64,000 bases of DNA from Lachnospiraceae bacterium M18-1 (GCA_000403295.2 KE159609.1:400715-464714), one strand, 5' to 3'; shown: positions 1 to 8,297, counted from the first letter of the stretch. Notes: a model not told the origin generated them from the letters alone. Program-made: numbers and translations.

Positions 1-1
1 C

Positions 2-3000
2 AAAAAATCAAAGAAATTTAATGGCTTACAGTGGGATCTCAGCCGAAATGAAGACGGCGAGCTTTTAGCCAGTGATGGAACTACAGTATTAGACAATGAA
101 AATACATTTATCGATGATGTTTTGAGCCAGAATGGTGTGAAACACGGGAGTACTTGTACAGTAAATGGCTCAGCAGAACTGCCGGCAGATTTTAAATTAG
201 GAGCAGGCGAAACATTAGTAATTCCAAAAGATACAACTTTAAGAGTTCCTACACAGATTCGATATCAGGGGATAGTTGATGGCTATGGGACTCTTGTTAA
301 TCCAGGAAACCTGATACCTCAAGGGCCTGATGCGGATATTTATGACAATGGTATGAAGTATAGAGCCTCTTTTGATCCAAATGTAGATGTCGTATTTAAA
401 GCTGAAAAGGATGAGGATAAAATACCAGCTTTTACTTATCAGGGGGTGGCCTATAAAGGGGATGCGTTGCCTGAAAATGAGATATTTAAGATCAATTCAA
501 CCAGAGATGATGTACTTATTGGTGGAAAGAAGATAACATGCCCTGTTGATACTGTCAATTTGTCGCACACATTCAAGAGGACAGACAAAGATGATCCGAA
601 CTATAAAATAGAAGTTGATGGTGTTAAAAATGCCGGAACCTATCAGGTAGTATTTTCTTATGGAGGAGCGGAACTACCTGTGACATTTAAAATAAAGCCG
701 TATGATATTAGCAAAGATGGAGTGGCAATTGGAGAAATTCCGGAAAAGGAATATAAAGGGGCATATTATACCCATGACGAATTTAACGCTAGTGACATAC
801 CAATCACATTTAATGAACGAGAGGTGGAGGAGGAAGATTATACTTGGGATCCAGAAGCGAAGATGAATGCCGGAGAGGCTAAGATGACCATAGAAGGACT
901 AAGGAATTTTACTGGTACACGTACAGCCTTTTTCACAATAACTCCGGTTGCTATTGATGGGGAGAATACTGTAGTAGAGTTGAATACGGGCGACCCTAGT
1001 ATTCCTGGAACTAGCGAGAAGGCTTGGAATCCTACTTATAACGGAGTATCACAGGAGCCAGAGGTTAAAGCTGTTAAGGTAACTGCTAAAAGTGGATTGC
1101 AGTTAGATCTAACAGAATTTGATGTGGCCTGTGAACGTGTGTCGGACGGAGAAAAATTTACTGATGCAGGAATTATCAAAGTAATCATTACTCCAAAAGA
1201 TAAAAATGTTAATTTTAAAGGAGAATGTAGTAAAGAATATGTTATTCATCCAATATCGTTGTCAGTAGATTCGATTACTCCTGAGTATACAGAAAGACCA
1301 TATAACGGCAATGATGAAGTCGCTATAAAAAGTGTTTCGGTCGATATTAGTCCAACAGGAAAAAATGGAACGTCATTCTATCCTAAGGATTTAGAAGGGG
1401 AGGATTTGGTCAGGGTGCCAGTACCGGCAGATATGGTTGGTTCAATCTCGTCTGGTGGAACTCCGGTTGGAATTGCGGAAGTAAGGGAAACAGCTTATGG
1501 AGAGATTACTTTGGGTGAGGATGCTCATCTTGCTGGAAAGAAAGGAATGAACTATACTGTAGCCGGAACATATTCAGTAGATGGCAATACACTGACAAAT
1601 GGAGTTAAAATTACACAGCGTGCTGCGCCTGAATTGGAGGTGTCCGGTAACGCGATTCCGGACGAAACTACTCCGCCAAACTTTATCAGCAGTTTGAAAA
1701 TTGTAGGTGCAGGGGGCGATATAATAGATAAATCTGGTGACATCTATTATTATAAATATGATGGACAGGGGGAAGCACCGACTAAAGATGGTAGTGCATG
1801 GTTGAAAGGAAAACTTAATGAATTGGATGAATTGGCCTGCGGTTCCATGCCTCCAGGAAGTAAAGTGATGTACTATATCTATACTAAGGGAACAACAAAT
1901 GTGATGGAAGGTGAGATAAAAGGACCTTATACAGTTGAATCATCTTTATATCCGCGAAAAGAGGGGCCGCCTGCTAGTATCTGTAAGTTGACTGCAAATG
2001 CTGAGCCAAATGAAAATGGAGAAACCTATAAGCTGACAATTGAGCCACAACAGATTATTAATGATGAATATCCAACAGGGCGTTATTTATACAGCTTAAA
2101 TAGCGAGGAAGGCCCATATATAGACGGCGATCCAAGTATATTATTTGATGATGTGGAACCAAAGACAGAGTATACTGCATATGTCAAATATGCTGCAAAT
2201 AATGAATATACGGAAAGCGAAGCTGCAACGCCTACCAACACAGTCACAACAGGAGAGGGAATAGCGCAGAAACTTGAGATTTCATGTAATGGAACGACTC
2301 AGAGTGAAGGTGAGATTCATTTTTCGGGTACAGCAGATGTGAGTATAGTATATTCTGGTAAATTGCAGAATCCTCCAATTTATTACACATTAGATGGGAA
2401 GGAACCTAACGCAGGAAGCACTCTGTATGAAGGACCATTTAAAGTTGACGAGAGTCGGACAGTTAAAGCGATTGTTATGAAGCCAGGGGTAGCAAGCAGC
2501 GAAACAACAACGGTTTCATTGGTGAAAGATGGTGATTCTAACAATCCGGGTGGCAATCAGCCGGGCGGTAAAGAGGATGTAATACCGGTTATCAAGGCGT
2601 TAGACGACAGTACAATACAAAATTCCCCATTAGGAAGTACCGAGTTTAACACCATGGATGCAGTAACACAGCAAATGGCAAGTAAGATTTTGCTTAAGAA
2701 GGGTTACTCCAATTCACAGATGATCTACTGCGATCTGACTGTACAGATCAGAAGAGAAAACGGTCAGTACACAGACGCTACGGAGGAAGATTTTGCAAAG
2801 GCCGGAACTAAAGGGATTAGAGTAGGGCTTGCATTTGAAGGGCTCAGAGCATTTGGACTTCCGGCTGAGGTCAATGGCGAAAAGTATAATTTTGCAGTAA
2901 GCCATATGTTCTCCACAGACATTCCGAGACTGTCAGTCACGGCAGGTCAGACAGAAGAACCTACTGTTAGTAAGACGGCAGATGGCAAGGGCATCGCATT

Positions 3001-3469
3001 CTATGTAACAGGTACATCACCTCTTGCGATTGCCTGGGCGGATATTGCGAGCAGTGATCCGAATCCTGTAGAGGATCCGGATGATCCAACAAACCCGGAT
3101 GACCCGAATAATCCGACAGACCCAGATGATCCGAATAACCCGGATGACCCGAATAATCCGGCGAATCCGGATGATCCGAACAACAATCAGCCAGGTGACG
3201 GAGACCAGAATGGTTCGGATGGAACCACCTCCCAGACAGATACGGAAAAACAGGGAGTTTCGGATGACAGCAAGAACGCACTTTCTAACATCATGCCGAA
3301 GACCGGAGACCCGCTCTCATTTGTTCCGTGGATTGCGGCAGCAGTTATAAGTATCGGTGTTATAGCAAGCATCATGAAAAAGAAGTCTGGAAAGAAGAAC
3401 ACGGATAAAAAGAAAAAAACAACTACGGCTGCGAAAAAGAACACACAAAAAACAAAGAAAAAGAAATAA
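2..3469 (+). CDS. Sortase-anchored surface protein with Ig-like/MBG-type repeats, 5' end missing
   Basis: The reading frame is open to the left edge (no stop from base 2), so the start lies outside the window and the TTG near 122 is probably internal. The visible ~1,155 codons hold repeated beta-rich modules with 'GTYQV', 'YNG' and 'AGTYSVDG' motifs typical of MBG/Ig-like repeats of clostridial wall proteins, and near 2,380-2,510 a chitobiase-C-terminal-like segment (YYTLDGKEPNAGS). A low-complexity Asp-Pro-Asn spacer (3,061-3,185) precedes an MPKTG sortase motif (3,293-3,307), one hydrophobic membrane segment and a Lys-rich tail. The order spacer, MPKTG, membrane helix, positive tail is the classic wall-anchoring signal. 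The tail is unusually long, about 30 residues, mostly Lys with Thr and Ala. A strong terminator follows. Ligand unknown; an adhesin or carbohydrate-binding role is inference. Confidence 0.85.
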   Translation, partial: KKSKKFNGLQWDLSRNEDGELLASDGTTVLDNENTFIDDVLSQNGVKHGSTCTVNGSAELPADFKLGAGETLVIPKDTTLRVPTQIRYQGIVDGYGTLVNPGNLIPQGPDADIYDNGMKYRASFDPNVDVVFKAEKDEDKIPAFTYQGVAYKGDALPENEIFKINSTRDDVLIGGKKITCPVDTVNLSHTFKRTDKDDPNYKIEVDGVKNAGTYQVVFSYGGAELPVTFKIKPYDISKDGVAIGEIPEKEYKGAYYTHDEFNASDIPITFNEREVEEEDYTWDPEAKMNAGEAKMTIEGLRNFTGTRTAFFTITPVAIDGENTVVELNTGDPSIPGTSEKAWNPTYNGVSQEPEVKAVKVTAKSGLQLDLTEFDVACERVSDGEKFTDAGIIKVIITPKDKNVNFKGECSKEYVIHPISLSVDSITPEYTERPYNGNDEVAIKSVSVDISPTGKNGTSFYPKDLEGEDLVRVPVPADMVGSISSGGTPVGIAEVRETAYGEITLGEDAHLAGKKGMNYTVAGTYSVDGNTLTNGVKITQRAAPELEVSGNAIPDETTPPNFISSLKIVGAGGDIIDKSGDIYYYKYDGQGEAPTKDGSAWLKGKLNELDELACGSMPPGSKVMYYIYTKGTTNVMEGEIKGPYTVESSLYPRKEGPPASICKLTANAEPNENGETYKLTIEPQQIINDEYPTGRYLYSLNSEEGPYIDGDPSILFDDVEPKTEYTAYVKYAANNEYTESEAATPTNTVTTGEGIAQKLEISCNGTTQSEGEIHFSGTADVSIVYSGKLQNPPIYYTLDGKEPNAGSTLYEGPFKVDESRTVKAIVMKPGVASSETTTVSLVKDGDSNNPGGNQPGGKEDVIPVIKALDDSTIQNSPLGSTEFNTMDAVTQQMASKILLKKGYSNSQMIYCDLTVQIRRENGQYTDATEEDFAKAGTKGIRVGLAFEGLRAFGLPAEVNGEKYNFAVSHMFSTDIPRLSVTAGQTEEPTVSKTADGKGIAFYVTGTSPLAIAWADIASSDPNPVEDPDDPTNPDDPNNPTDPDDPNNPDDPNNPANPDDPNNNQPGDGDQNGSDGTTSQTDTEKQGVSDDSKNALSNIMPKTGDPLSFVPWIAAAVISIGVIASIMKKKSGKKNTDKKKKTTTAAKKNTQKTKKKK

Positions 3470-3480
3470 ATTAACAAAGG

Positions 3481-3519
3481 CAGGACATGACACTTGAAGG
3501 AGGTCATGTCCTGTTTTTT
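3481..3519 (+). terminator. Rho-independent terminator after the surface protein gene
   Basis: An 11-bp perfect stem (CAGGACATGAC at 3481-3491 with its complement at 3503-3513) with an 11-nt loop is followed directly by six T. It starts 12 bp after the surface protein stop codon. Confidence 0.93.
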
Positions 3520-3616
3520 GCAGCGAAACTCTTGAATATTGTAGTCAGATTATTACAATTGAGGTATACATTATATTGTGTCCTGTAACTTATTTTGTTT
3601 GTCATAAAGGATGCAG

Positions 3617-3746
3617 ATGGTATTCTGTCATGGCTATTCGGTCGAGCCGTAAAATATACCCAAGGGCATCTCATCATGGCCATCCGGCCGTTTCACAAAG
3701 TATACCCAAGGGCATCCCATCATGGCCATCCGGCCGTTTCATTAAA
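3617..3746 (+). repeat. 46-bp repeat family, locus A: one degenerate and two good units
   Basis: Two tandem units of exactly 46 bp (3655-3700 and 3701-3746) begin TATACCCAAGGGCATC and contain ATGGCCAT followed by CCGGCCGT; the second decays after the GTTTC near 3740. A degenerate partial unit sits at 3617-3654. The same unit recurs at 24500-24545, 25256-25347 and 53285-53340. Spurious short ORFs run through it. It sits just upstream of a strong promoter. Confidence 0.85.
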
Positions 3747-3752
3747 AATCCC

Positions 3753-3781
3753 TTGACTTTTTGGTTCATCGTTCTTATAAT
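3753..3781 (+). promoter_or_regulatory. Sigma-A promoter for the 96-residue unknown gene
   Basis: TTGACT (3753-3758), a 17-bp spacer, and TATAAT (3776-3781). It lies ~70 bp upstream of the AGGAGG-led start at 3853. Confidence 0.85.
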
Positions 3782-3784
3782 ATA

Positions 3785-3817
3785 CTAATAAGTAACTGAT
3801 AAGTAACTAATAAGTAT
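3785..3817 (+). repeat. Three tandem 11-bp repeats at the promoter start site
   Basis: CTAATAAGTAA, CTGATAAGTAA and CTAATAAGTAT follow one another without gaps right after the -10 box, covering the expected +1 region. The 11-bp period is close to one helical turn, which would suit side-by-side protein binding. Function is inferred only. Confidence 0.6.
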
Positions 3818-3852
3818 ATTTAATTTAATCATGAAAGGACTAGGAGGAGATT

Positions 3853-4143
3853 ATGGCAAAGCAAGCGAGAGTAAAAGTGCTGCACGAGGTTCCGAAGGAA
3901 TATGGAAAAGATTCATGGGTATTGTGCTTTCAATACGTCCGTTATGAATATACGGACGATACCGAGCAGGAAGGATACCGTTTTATCTGGCGCAGGCCTA
4001 ATGGGAATATGCAGGGAGCCCGCGGCCAGGCCCGTATTCCGTCTGTGTCGAAGATGCTGGAATTGGTTTCCATGGCCATGGCGGAAGGCTGGGGAGACAG
4101 GAACGGCGACCCTTCCGGACATGAGGACGGCGGGACACAGTAG
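3853..4143 (+). CDS. Small conserved-type protein of unknown function (96 aa)
   Basis: The ATG is preceded by AGGAGG (spacing ~8) and a strong sigma-A promoter at 3753-3781, so it is very likely expressed. The product is soluble, with no membrane segment or signal peptide. It has a central aromatic-rich stretch (WVLCFQYVRYEY, then FIWRRPNG) followed by an Arg/Gly-rich turn and an amphipathic helix (KMLELVSMAMAEGW). I recognise no domain. It resembles small hypothetical proteins of Lachnospiraceae, but that is memory rather than a search. It stands alone, with a structured non-coding element downstream. Confidence 0.75.
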   Translation: MAKQARVKVLHEVPKEYGKDSWVLCFQYVRYEYTDDTEQEGYRFIWRRPNGNMQGARGQARIPSVSKMLELVSMAMAEGWGDRNGDPSGHEDGGTQ

Positions 4144-4207
4144 ACAGTGATTGCCTTCAGCATCAAAGTAGGGCATAAAGGCGGAACGTTTACTCGACCT
4201 GCCAGTA

Positions 4208-4354
4208 GTTGCTGTTCACGGTGTCTTGCACCATGCTGCAAGGCATCCGGCCAATTCAGTGATGGGGCGGGCATCCAGCCCCTCGCCGAGAGGCGACTTT
4301 TCAATGGGCTGGATGCCGTTACTGTGAGCACCCGGTCAGGGTGTGAACAGTAAC
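4208..4354. repeat. Nested inverted-repeat element (~147 bp)
   Basis: Outer arms GTTGCTGTTCAC (4208-4219) and GTGAACAGTAAC (4343-4354) pair with one mismatch. Inside, a perfect 12-bp pair GGCATCCAGCCC / GGGCTGGATGCC (4270-4281, 4306-4317) encloses a small TCGCC-GAGA-GGCGA hairpin. The right arm can instead fold with GTTACTGT just upstream (4318-4354), so two alternative structures exist. No coding sense. It fills most of the gap between the 96-aa gene and the rpmG promoter. A shorter GTGAAC...GTTCAC hairpin with similar flanking sequence lies after ptsI (48972-48990). Probably a palindromic mobile or REP-like element. Confidence 0.6.
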
Positions 4355-4413
4355 AATGATCTACAAGATGGTTTTTATTTTATCTTGGTTTTATAGAAAA
4401 CGAAAGAAAAGAC

Positions 4414-4443
4414 TTGACTTTCCCGCATTCCATGTGTTACAAT
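4414..4443 (+). promoter_or_regulatory. Sigma-A promoter for rpmG-secE-nusG
   Basis: TTGACT (4414-4419), an 18-bp spacer, TACAAT (4438-4443). It lies 165 bp upstream of the rpmG start and heads the ribosomal protein / transcription cluster. Confidence 0.8.
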
Positions 4444-4607
4444 TTCCGTGCGAATGGAAGTAGGTCTTTTTTTTATGCCTAAATTTGATGGCTTCGCAAC
4501 CATCAGTAACATGTAGTGAATCAATGGGGTGTCCGGAGATTTTTGGCCGCACCGGTCTTGGCGGCGGAGTCCTGAAGGATGCTCTGAGAAAAAGCGAGGT
4601 GGAAGTT

Positions 4608-4757
4608 GTGCGCACAAGAATTACATTGGAATGTACGGAATGCAAGAACCGCAATTACAACATGACCAAGGATAAGAAAACACATCCTGAACGCATGGAG
4701 ACCAAGAAATACTGCAAGTTCTGCAGATCCCACACACTGCACAAAGAGACGAAATAG
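4608..4757 (+). CDS. rpmG: 50S ribosomal protein L33
   Basis: 49 residues, normal for L33. I chose the GTG at 4608 because the mature-type N-terminus ([16 protein letters not shown]) starts there and an AGGTGG ribosome binding site lies just upstream; a longer upstream frame carries no L33 similarity. Four cysteines in two CxxC pairs (ECTEC, YCKFC) mark the zinc-ribbon (C+) form, as opposed to cysteine-free paralogues made under zinc limitation. It is the first gene of the rpmG-secE-nusG group and is read from the promoter at 4414-4443. Confidence 0.95.
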   Translation: MRTRITLECTECKNRNYNMTKDKKTHPERMETKKYCKFCRSHTLHKETK

Positions 4758-4781
4758 TCATTTTGGAAGGAAGTGGATGAT

Positions 4782-4982
4782 ATGAGCGGAAAAGCAGAAA
4801 AAACTCAGAAGAAAAGCTGGTTCAAAGGACTTCAGGCAGAGTTTAAAAAGGTCATCTGGCCGGATAAGAATGCGTTAGCCAAGCAGACAACGGCAGTTGT
4901 AAGCGTTTCCGTATTACTGGGAGTGATCATCACAGTGATCGATGCTATCATGAAATACGGGATTGACCTTTTGGTGAAGTAA
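4782..4982 (+). CDS. secE: Preprotein translocase subunit SecE
   Basis: 66 residues, the short single-span Gram-positive form. It has the conserved amphipathic motif FKKVIWPDKN before one C-terminal membrane helix (VSVSVLLGVIITVIDAI). SecE clamps SecY in the membrane and is needed for protein export. A GTG at 4773 is in frame, but GGAAGGAAG (4765-4773) would overlap it; the ATG at 4782 has correct spacing. Placed between rpmG and nusG as in most bacteria. Confidence 0.93.
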   Translation: MSGKAEKTQKKSWFKGLQAEFKKVIWPDKNALAKQTTAVVSVSVLLGVIITVIDAIMKYGIDLLVK

Positions 4983-5035
4983 CAGCCATGTAACTGTTCA
5001 GAACAGATACTAAGCCATAACGGAAAGGTGATTTT

Positions 5036-5551
5036 ATGTCAGAGGCAAGATGGTATGTGGTTCATACCTATTCCGGGTATGAGAACAAAGTAAAAGCAAA
5101 TATTGACAAGACAATTGAAAACCGTCATCTGGAAGACCAGATCCTGGAAGTCCGGGTTCCGCTGGAAGAAGTAATCGAGCAGAAGAATGGTGTTCAGAAG
5201 GTCAGCATGAAAAAGCTGTTTCCGGGCTATGTAATGATTCATATGTATATGAATGATGACACATGGTATGTTGTCCGGAACACAAGGGGCGTGACTGGAT
5301 TTGTCGGGCCTGGATCCAAGCCGGTTCCTCTGGAGGAAGACGAGATGGAGAGATTCGGCATCCGCCAGGAAATAAAGGTCAACTTTGTACAGGGCGATGC
5401 TGTAGTCGTACTGAACGGCGCCTGGGAAGGCACTGTCGGCGTGGTGCAGAGCGTCAACGAGCAGAAGGAGAGCCTGTCGATCAATGTGGAACTGTTTGGC
5501 CGTGAGACACCGGTCGAGCTCAGCTTTTCAGAAGTCAAGAAGATGGATTAA
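5036..5551 (+). CDS. nusG: Transcription termination/antitermination factor NusG
   Basis: 171 residues, usual length. The N-terminal NGN domain (WYVVHTYSGYENKV at the start, then LFPGYV and VRNTRGVTGFVG) binds the RNA polymerase clamp; the C-terminal KOW domain (QGDAVVVLNGAWEGTVG) contacts Rho or the ribosome. NusG tunes elongation, pausing and transcription-translation coupling. It lies 53 bp after secE and four bases before the candidate L1 operator that leads rplK. Confidence 0.97.
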   Translation: MSEARWYVVHTYSGYENKVKANIDKTIENRHLEDQILEVRVPLEEVIEQKNGVQKVSMKKLFPGYVMIHMYMNDDTWYVVRNTRGVTGFVGPGSKPVPLEEDEMERFGIRQEIKVNFVQGDAVVVLNGAWEGTVGVVQSVNEQKESLSINVELFGRETPVELSFSEVKKMD

Positions 5552-5554
5552 GAA

Positions 5555-5586
5555 GTGGGAGGGACTTTTGATCCCGCCAATACCAC
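5555..5586 (+). promoter_or_regulatory. Candidate L1-binding mRNA operator ahead of rplK
   Basis: GTGGGAGGG (from 5555) and AATACCAC (to 5586) can pair GUGG/CCAC and GGGA/UCCC, leaving the internal asymmetry seen in the 23S rRNA L1 site (GUGGGAG...AUACCAC, helices 76-78). It lies directly upstream of the rplK Shine-Dalgarno (AAGGAGG at 5587-5593). A near-identical copy precedes rplA. Autoregulation by L1 at rplK is established in other bacteria; here it is inferred from mimicry. Confidence 0.65.
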
Positions 5587-5601
5587 AAGGAGGTAATGAA
5601 A

Positions 5602-6024
5602 ATGGCAAAAAAAGTAGAAGGTTATATAAAGTTACAGATTCCGGCCGGCAAGGCAACTCCGGCACCGCCGGTAGGTCCTGCACTTGGACAGCATGGTGTA
5701 AATATCGTTGAGTTTACAAAGCAGTTCAATGCAAGAACCGCAGACCAGGGAGACCTGATCATTCCGGTTGTTATCACGGTTTACAGTGACAGAAGCTTCA
5801 GCTTCGTTACAAAGACTCCTCCGGCAGCAGTTCTGATCAAGAAGGCCTGCAACATCAAGTCCGGTTCAGGTGTTCCGAACAAGACTAAAGTTGCAAAGAT
5901 CACCAAGGCTCAGGTAGAAGAGATCGCCAAGACAAAGATGCCTGACCTGAATGCCGCATCATTGGAAGCTGCTATGAGCATGATCGAGGGAACCTGCCGT
6001 TCTATGGGTGTTACCGTAGAGTAA
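5602..6024 (+). CDS. rplK: 50S ribosomal protein L11
   Basis: 140 residues. The ATG at 5602 is preferred over the one at 5596 because AAGGAGG ends at 5593, leaving 8 nt. The N-terminal domain has the Pro-rich motif ([17 protein letters not shown]) that faces the GTPase-associated centre; the C-terminal domain binds 23S rRNA ([14 protein letters not shown]). L11 with L10-L12 forms the stalk base where translation factors and RelA act. The gene has its own candidate L1 operator upstream and a 168-bp spacer before rplA, wider than usual for this pair. Confidence 0.97.
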   Translation: MAKKVEGYIKLQIPAGKATPAPPVGPALGQHGVNIVEFTKQFNARTADQGDLIIPVVITVYSDRSFSFVTKTPPAAVLIKKACNIKSGSGVPNKTKVAKITKAQVEEIAKTKMPDLNAASLEAAMSMIEGTCRSMGVTVE

Positions 6025-6146
6025 GTGTTCAGGACTGAACTGTGCATTTACTGCACTTTCCATGTGAAAACGCAGAGAAGGCAGGGCAGGCCCCATTGCC
6101 GCAGGCAATTATCACGGGCTTTACCCTGGTAACGAAGAAGAGATCA

Positions 6147-6176
6147 GTGGGAGGGGTTCGATCCCGCCAATACCAC
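6147..6176 (+). promoter_or_regulatory. Second candidate L1 operator, ahead of rplA
   Basis: Same motif as at 5555-5586: GTGGGAGGGG, a TTCG turn, then ATCCCGCC and ATACCAC, followed by AAGGAGG. The hairpin loop differs (TTCG against CTTTTG) while the paired parts and both flanks are kept, which points to a structural rather than coding constraint. Confidence 0.65.
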
Positions 6177-6192
6177 AAGGAGGTTATATAGA

Positions 6193-6885
6193 ATGAAACG
6201 AGGAAAGAAATATATCGAAGCTGCAAAACAGATCCAGAGAGGAAATCTTTACGAGAAGGCAGAGGCTATTTCTCTGGTAAAGAAAGCAGCAGTTGCAAAA
6301 TTTGATGAGACAATCGAAGCTCATATCAGAACCGGATGCGACGGACGTCATGCTGATCAGCAGATCCGTGGTGCGGTTGTACTGCCTCATGGAACAGGTA
6401 AGACTGTTCGTATCCTTGTATTTGCGAAGGATGCAAAGGCTGACGAGGCTCAGGCGGCAGGCGCTGATTTCGTAGGGGGACAGGAGCTGGTTCCGAAGAT
6501 TCAGAACGAAGGCTGGCTGGATTTTGACGTAGTAGTTGCTACACCGGATATGATGGGTGTTGTTGGACGTCTTGGACGTGTACTCGGACCGAAGGGCCTT
6601 ATGCCGAACCCGAAGGCCGGTACCGTAACAATGGATGTTACGAAGGCGATCAATGACATCAAGGCTGGTAAGATTGAGTACAGATTGGACAAGACGAACA
6701 TTATCCATGTGCCGATCGGTAAGGCTTCCTTTACCGAGGAGCAGTTAGCGGACAACTTCCAGACGCTTGTTGATGCAATTATAAAAGCAAGACCCGCAGC
6801 AGTAAAGGGACAGTTCTTAAAGAGCGTGACACTCACCTCTACCATGGGCCCTGGCATCAAGATCAATCCGATGCGGCTGCAGTAA
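6193..6885 (+). CDS. rplA: 50S ribosomal protein L1
   Basis: 230 residues, full length. The N-terminal start [14 protein letters not shown], the domain II signature ([17 protein letters not shown]) and the C-terminal [14 protein letters not shown] are all present. L1 forms the mobile stalk at the ribosomal E site and in many bacteria represses its own operon by binding an mRNA copy of its rRNA site. The candidate operators at 5555 and 6147 fit that role. The L10 leader promoter follows within about 30 bp of its stop. Confidence 0.97.
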   Translation: MKRGKKYIEAAKQIQRGNLYEKAEAISLVKKAAVAKFDETIEAHIRTGCDGRHADQQIRGAVVLPHGTGKTVRILVFAKDAKADEAQAAGADFVGGQELVPKIQNEGWLDFDVVVATPDMMGVVGRLGRVLGPKGLMPNPKAGTVTMDVTKAINDIKAGKIEYRLDKTNIIHVPIGKASFTEEQLADNFQTLVDAIIKARPAAVKGQFLKSVTLTSTMGPGIKINPMRLQ

Positions 6886-6915
6886 CTTTAGCAAAAAGAA
6901 ATTTAGAAAAATGAG

Positions 6916-6947
6916 TTGACATCCTCCGGAATCGGTGTTATTATAAT
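6916..6947 (+). promoter_or_regulatory. Promoter of the rplJ-rplL operon
   Basis: TTGACA (6916-6921) followed by TATTATAAT. TATTAT at 6939-6944 gives a 17-bp spacer; TATAAT at 6942-6947 would give 20. It lies between rplA and the L10 leader, so rplJL can be transcribed independently of rplKA. Confidence 0.75.
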
Positions 6948-6950
6948 CAG

Positions 6951-7070
6951 GCAATTAGCTGCCGAAGACAGTAGGTGCCGTAAGGCATAAGCAGACCAAC
7001 GCCTACCGAGGAATGCGAGATTCATTGAATTGGATTTTACCTCTGCGTCTTTGTGTACGCAGAGGTTTTT
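6951..7070 (+). ncRNA. Ribosomal protein L10 leader with terminal attenuator
   Basis: The segment has the look of the Firmicutes L10 leader: GCTGCCGAAGACAGTAGGTG, a CCGTAAGG hairpin, then CAACGCCTACCGAGGAA, in which GTAGGTG/CGCCTAC pair. It ends in a terminator hairpin (CCTCTGCGT 7040-7048 with ACGCAGAGG 7057-7065 plus five T). L10, or the L10-L12 complex, is known to bind this leader and lower rplJL expression when in excess. Confidence 0.85.
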
Positions 7071-7141
7071 ATATTTAACCGTACAATCCACTTTCCTTGT
7101 GGCAGTGTTATTCACAAATATATAAGGAGGTGCACCAGAAC

Positions 7142-7681
7142 GTGGCAAAAGTTGAGTTAAAACAACCGATTGTAGATGCTATCGCTGAGGAGATCAAGGG
7201 TGCCCAGTCCGTAGTGCTTGTTGATTACCGCGGATTGACCGTGGCTCAGGATACGGAACTTCGTAAGCAGCTCAGAGAAGCTGGCATAGTATACAAGGTT
7301 TACAAGAATACTATGATGAAGAGGGCATTTGAAGGAACCGAGTTCGCAGGCCTGGACAATTGCCTGGAGGGACCCAGTGCAATCGCGATTTCCAAGGACG
7401 ATGCGACAGCTCCGGCAAGGATTATCTGCAATTTCGCTAAGACTGCAGACAAGCTGGAACTGAAAGGCGGCGTAGTAGAGGGCAATGTATACGACGTTGC
7501 AGGGCTGACAGAGTTATCCAAGATTCCGTCAAGAGAAGTTCTTCTTTCCAGATTGCTTGGAAGCATGCAGTCACCGATCGCGAACTTCGCACGTGTGATC
7601 AAGCAGATCGCTGAGAAGGACGGCGAGACAGCGGAAGCTCCGGCTGAGACCGCAGCAGAGGCTCCGGCAGAAGCAGAATAA
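7142..7681 (+). CDS. rplJ: 50S ribosomal protein L10
   Basis: 179 residues from the GTG at 7142 (MAKVELKQPIVDAIAEEI), 11 nt after AAGGAGG. A longer frame to 7097 would run through that ribosome binding site and has no family similarity. The N-terminal rRNA-binding domain shows VVLVDYRGLTVAQDTELR and YKVYKNTMMKRAF; the C-terminal helix that carries L7/L12 dimers ends in an Ala/Glu/Pro-rich tail. L10 anchors the stalk and is the repressor of this operon. Confidence 0.95.
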   Translation: MAKVELKQPIVDAIAEEIKGAQSVVLVDYRGLTVAQDTELRKQLREAGIVYKVYKNTMMKRAFEGTEFAGLDNCLEGPSAIAISKDDATAPARIICNFAKTADKLELKGGVVEGNVYDVAGLTELSKIPSREVLLSRLLGSMQSPIANFARVIKQIAEKDGETAEAPAETAAEAPAEAE

Positions 7682-7829
7682 TCGATATACGATGATGAAA
7701 GCTGCCGGACAGACTGACTGAGATTGATAACATAGGTTCGGGCAGGTGCCGCTAAGCGGCTGTGTCTGGCACAGAAGGCAGCAGATGACTGCCGAATAAT
7801 TAAAACATAATAAAATGGAGGATATTACA

Positions 7830-8207
7830 ATGGCTAAGTTGACAACAGCTGAAATGATTGAAGCAATCAAAGAATTATCAGTATTAGAACTGAACGAATT
7901 AGTAAAAGCATGTGAAGAAGAATTTGGTGTATCTGCAGCAGCAGGCGTTGTAGTTGCAGCAGCAGGCGGAGACGGTGCAGCGGCAGCAGAAGAGAAGGAC
8001 GAGTTTGATGTAGAGCTTGTATCCGCAGGCGCATCTAAGGTTAAGGTTATCAAGGCTGTCCGCGAGATCACAGGTCTTGGTCTGAAGGAAGCAAAGGAAC
8101 TGGTTGACAGCGCTCCGAAGGTAGTGAAGGAAGCAGTTTCCAAGGCAGAAGCAGAAGAGATCAAGGCTAAGCTGGAAGGTGAAGGCGCAGAAGTAAATCT
8201 GAAATAA
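7830..8207 (+). CDS. rplL: 50S ribosomal protein L7/L12
   Basis: 125 residues. Start at 7830 ([17 protein letters not shown]) after GGAGG; the ATG at 7815 lies inside that ribosome binding site. N-terminal dimerisation helix, Ala/Gly hinge ([20 protein letters not shown]), then the factor-binding domain ([19 protein letters not shown]). It forms the flexible stalk that recruits EF-Tu, EF-G and IF2. 148 bp separate it from rplJ. Confidence 0.96.
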   Translation: MAKLTTAEMIEAIKELSVLELNELVKACEEEFGVSAAAGVVVAAAGGDGAAAAEEKDEFDVELVSAGASKVKVIKAVREITGLGLKEAKELVDSAPKVVKEAVSKAEAEEIKAKLEGEGAEVNLK

Positions 8208-8261
8208 TAATTGCTCAGAATCGCAATCATTGTTTCTATATGACAGAGATGATCTAATGAG

Positions 8262-8297
8262 GACCGCAGATGAAGAATGTTCGTCTGCGGTTCTTTG
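8262..8297 (+). terminator. Weak terminator-like hairpin after rplL
   Basis: ACCGCAGATGAA and TTCGTCTGCGGT form a ~12-bp stem (one G-U) followed by TTCTTTGTTC. The T tract is broken, so partial readthrough into rpoBC is plausible, a usual arrangement at the rplL-rpoB junction. Confidence 0.55.

Noticed and set aside
3617..3746. CRISPR array suspicion for the 46-bp tandem repeats
   Set aside because: The units abut without spacers, number at most three, and no cas genes are near.
4147..4353. 68-codon plus-strand ORF after the 96-aa gene
   Set aside because: It covers the nested inverted-repeat element, has no ribosome binding site, and the DNA structure explains the sequence better.
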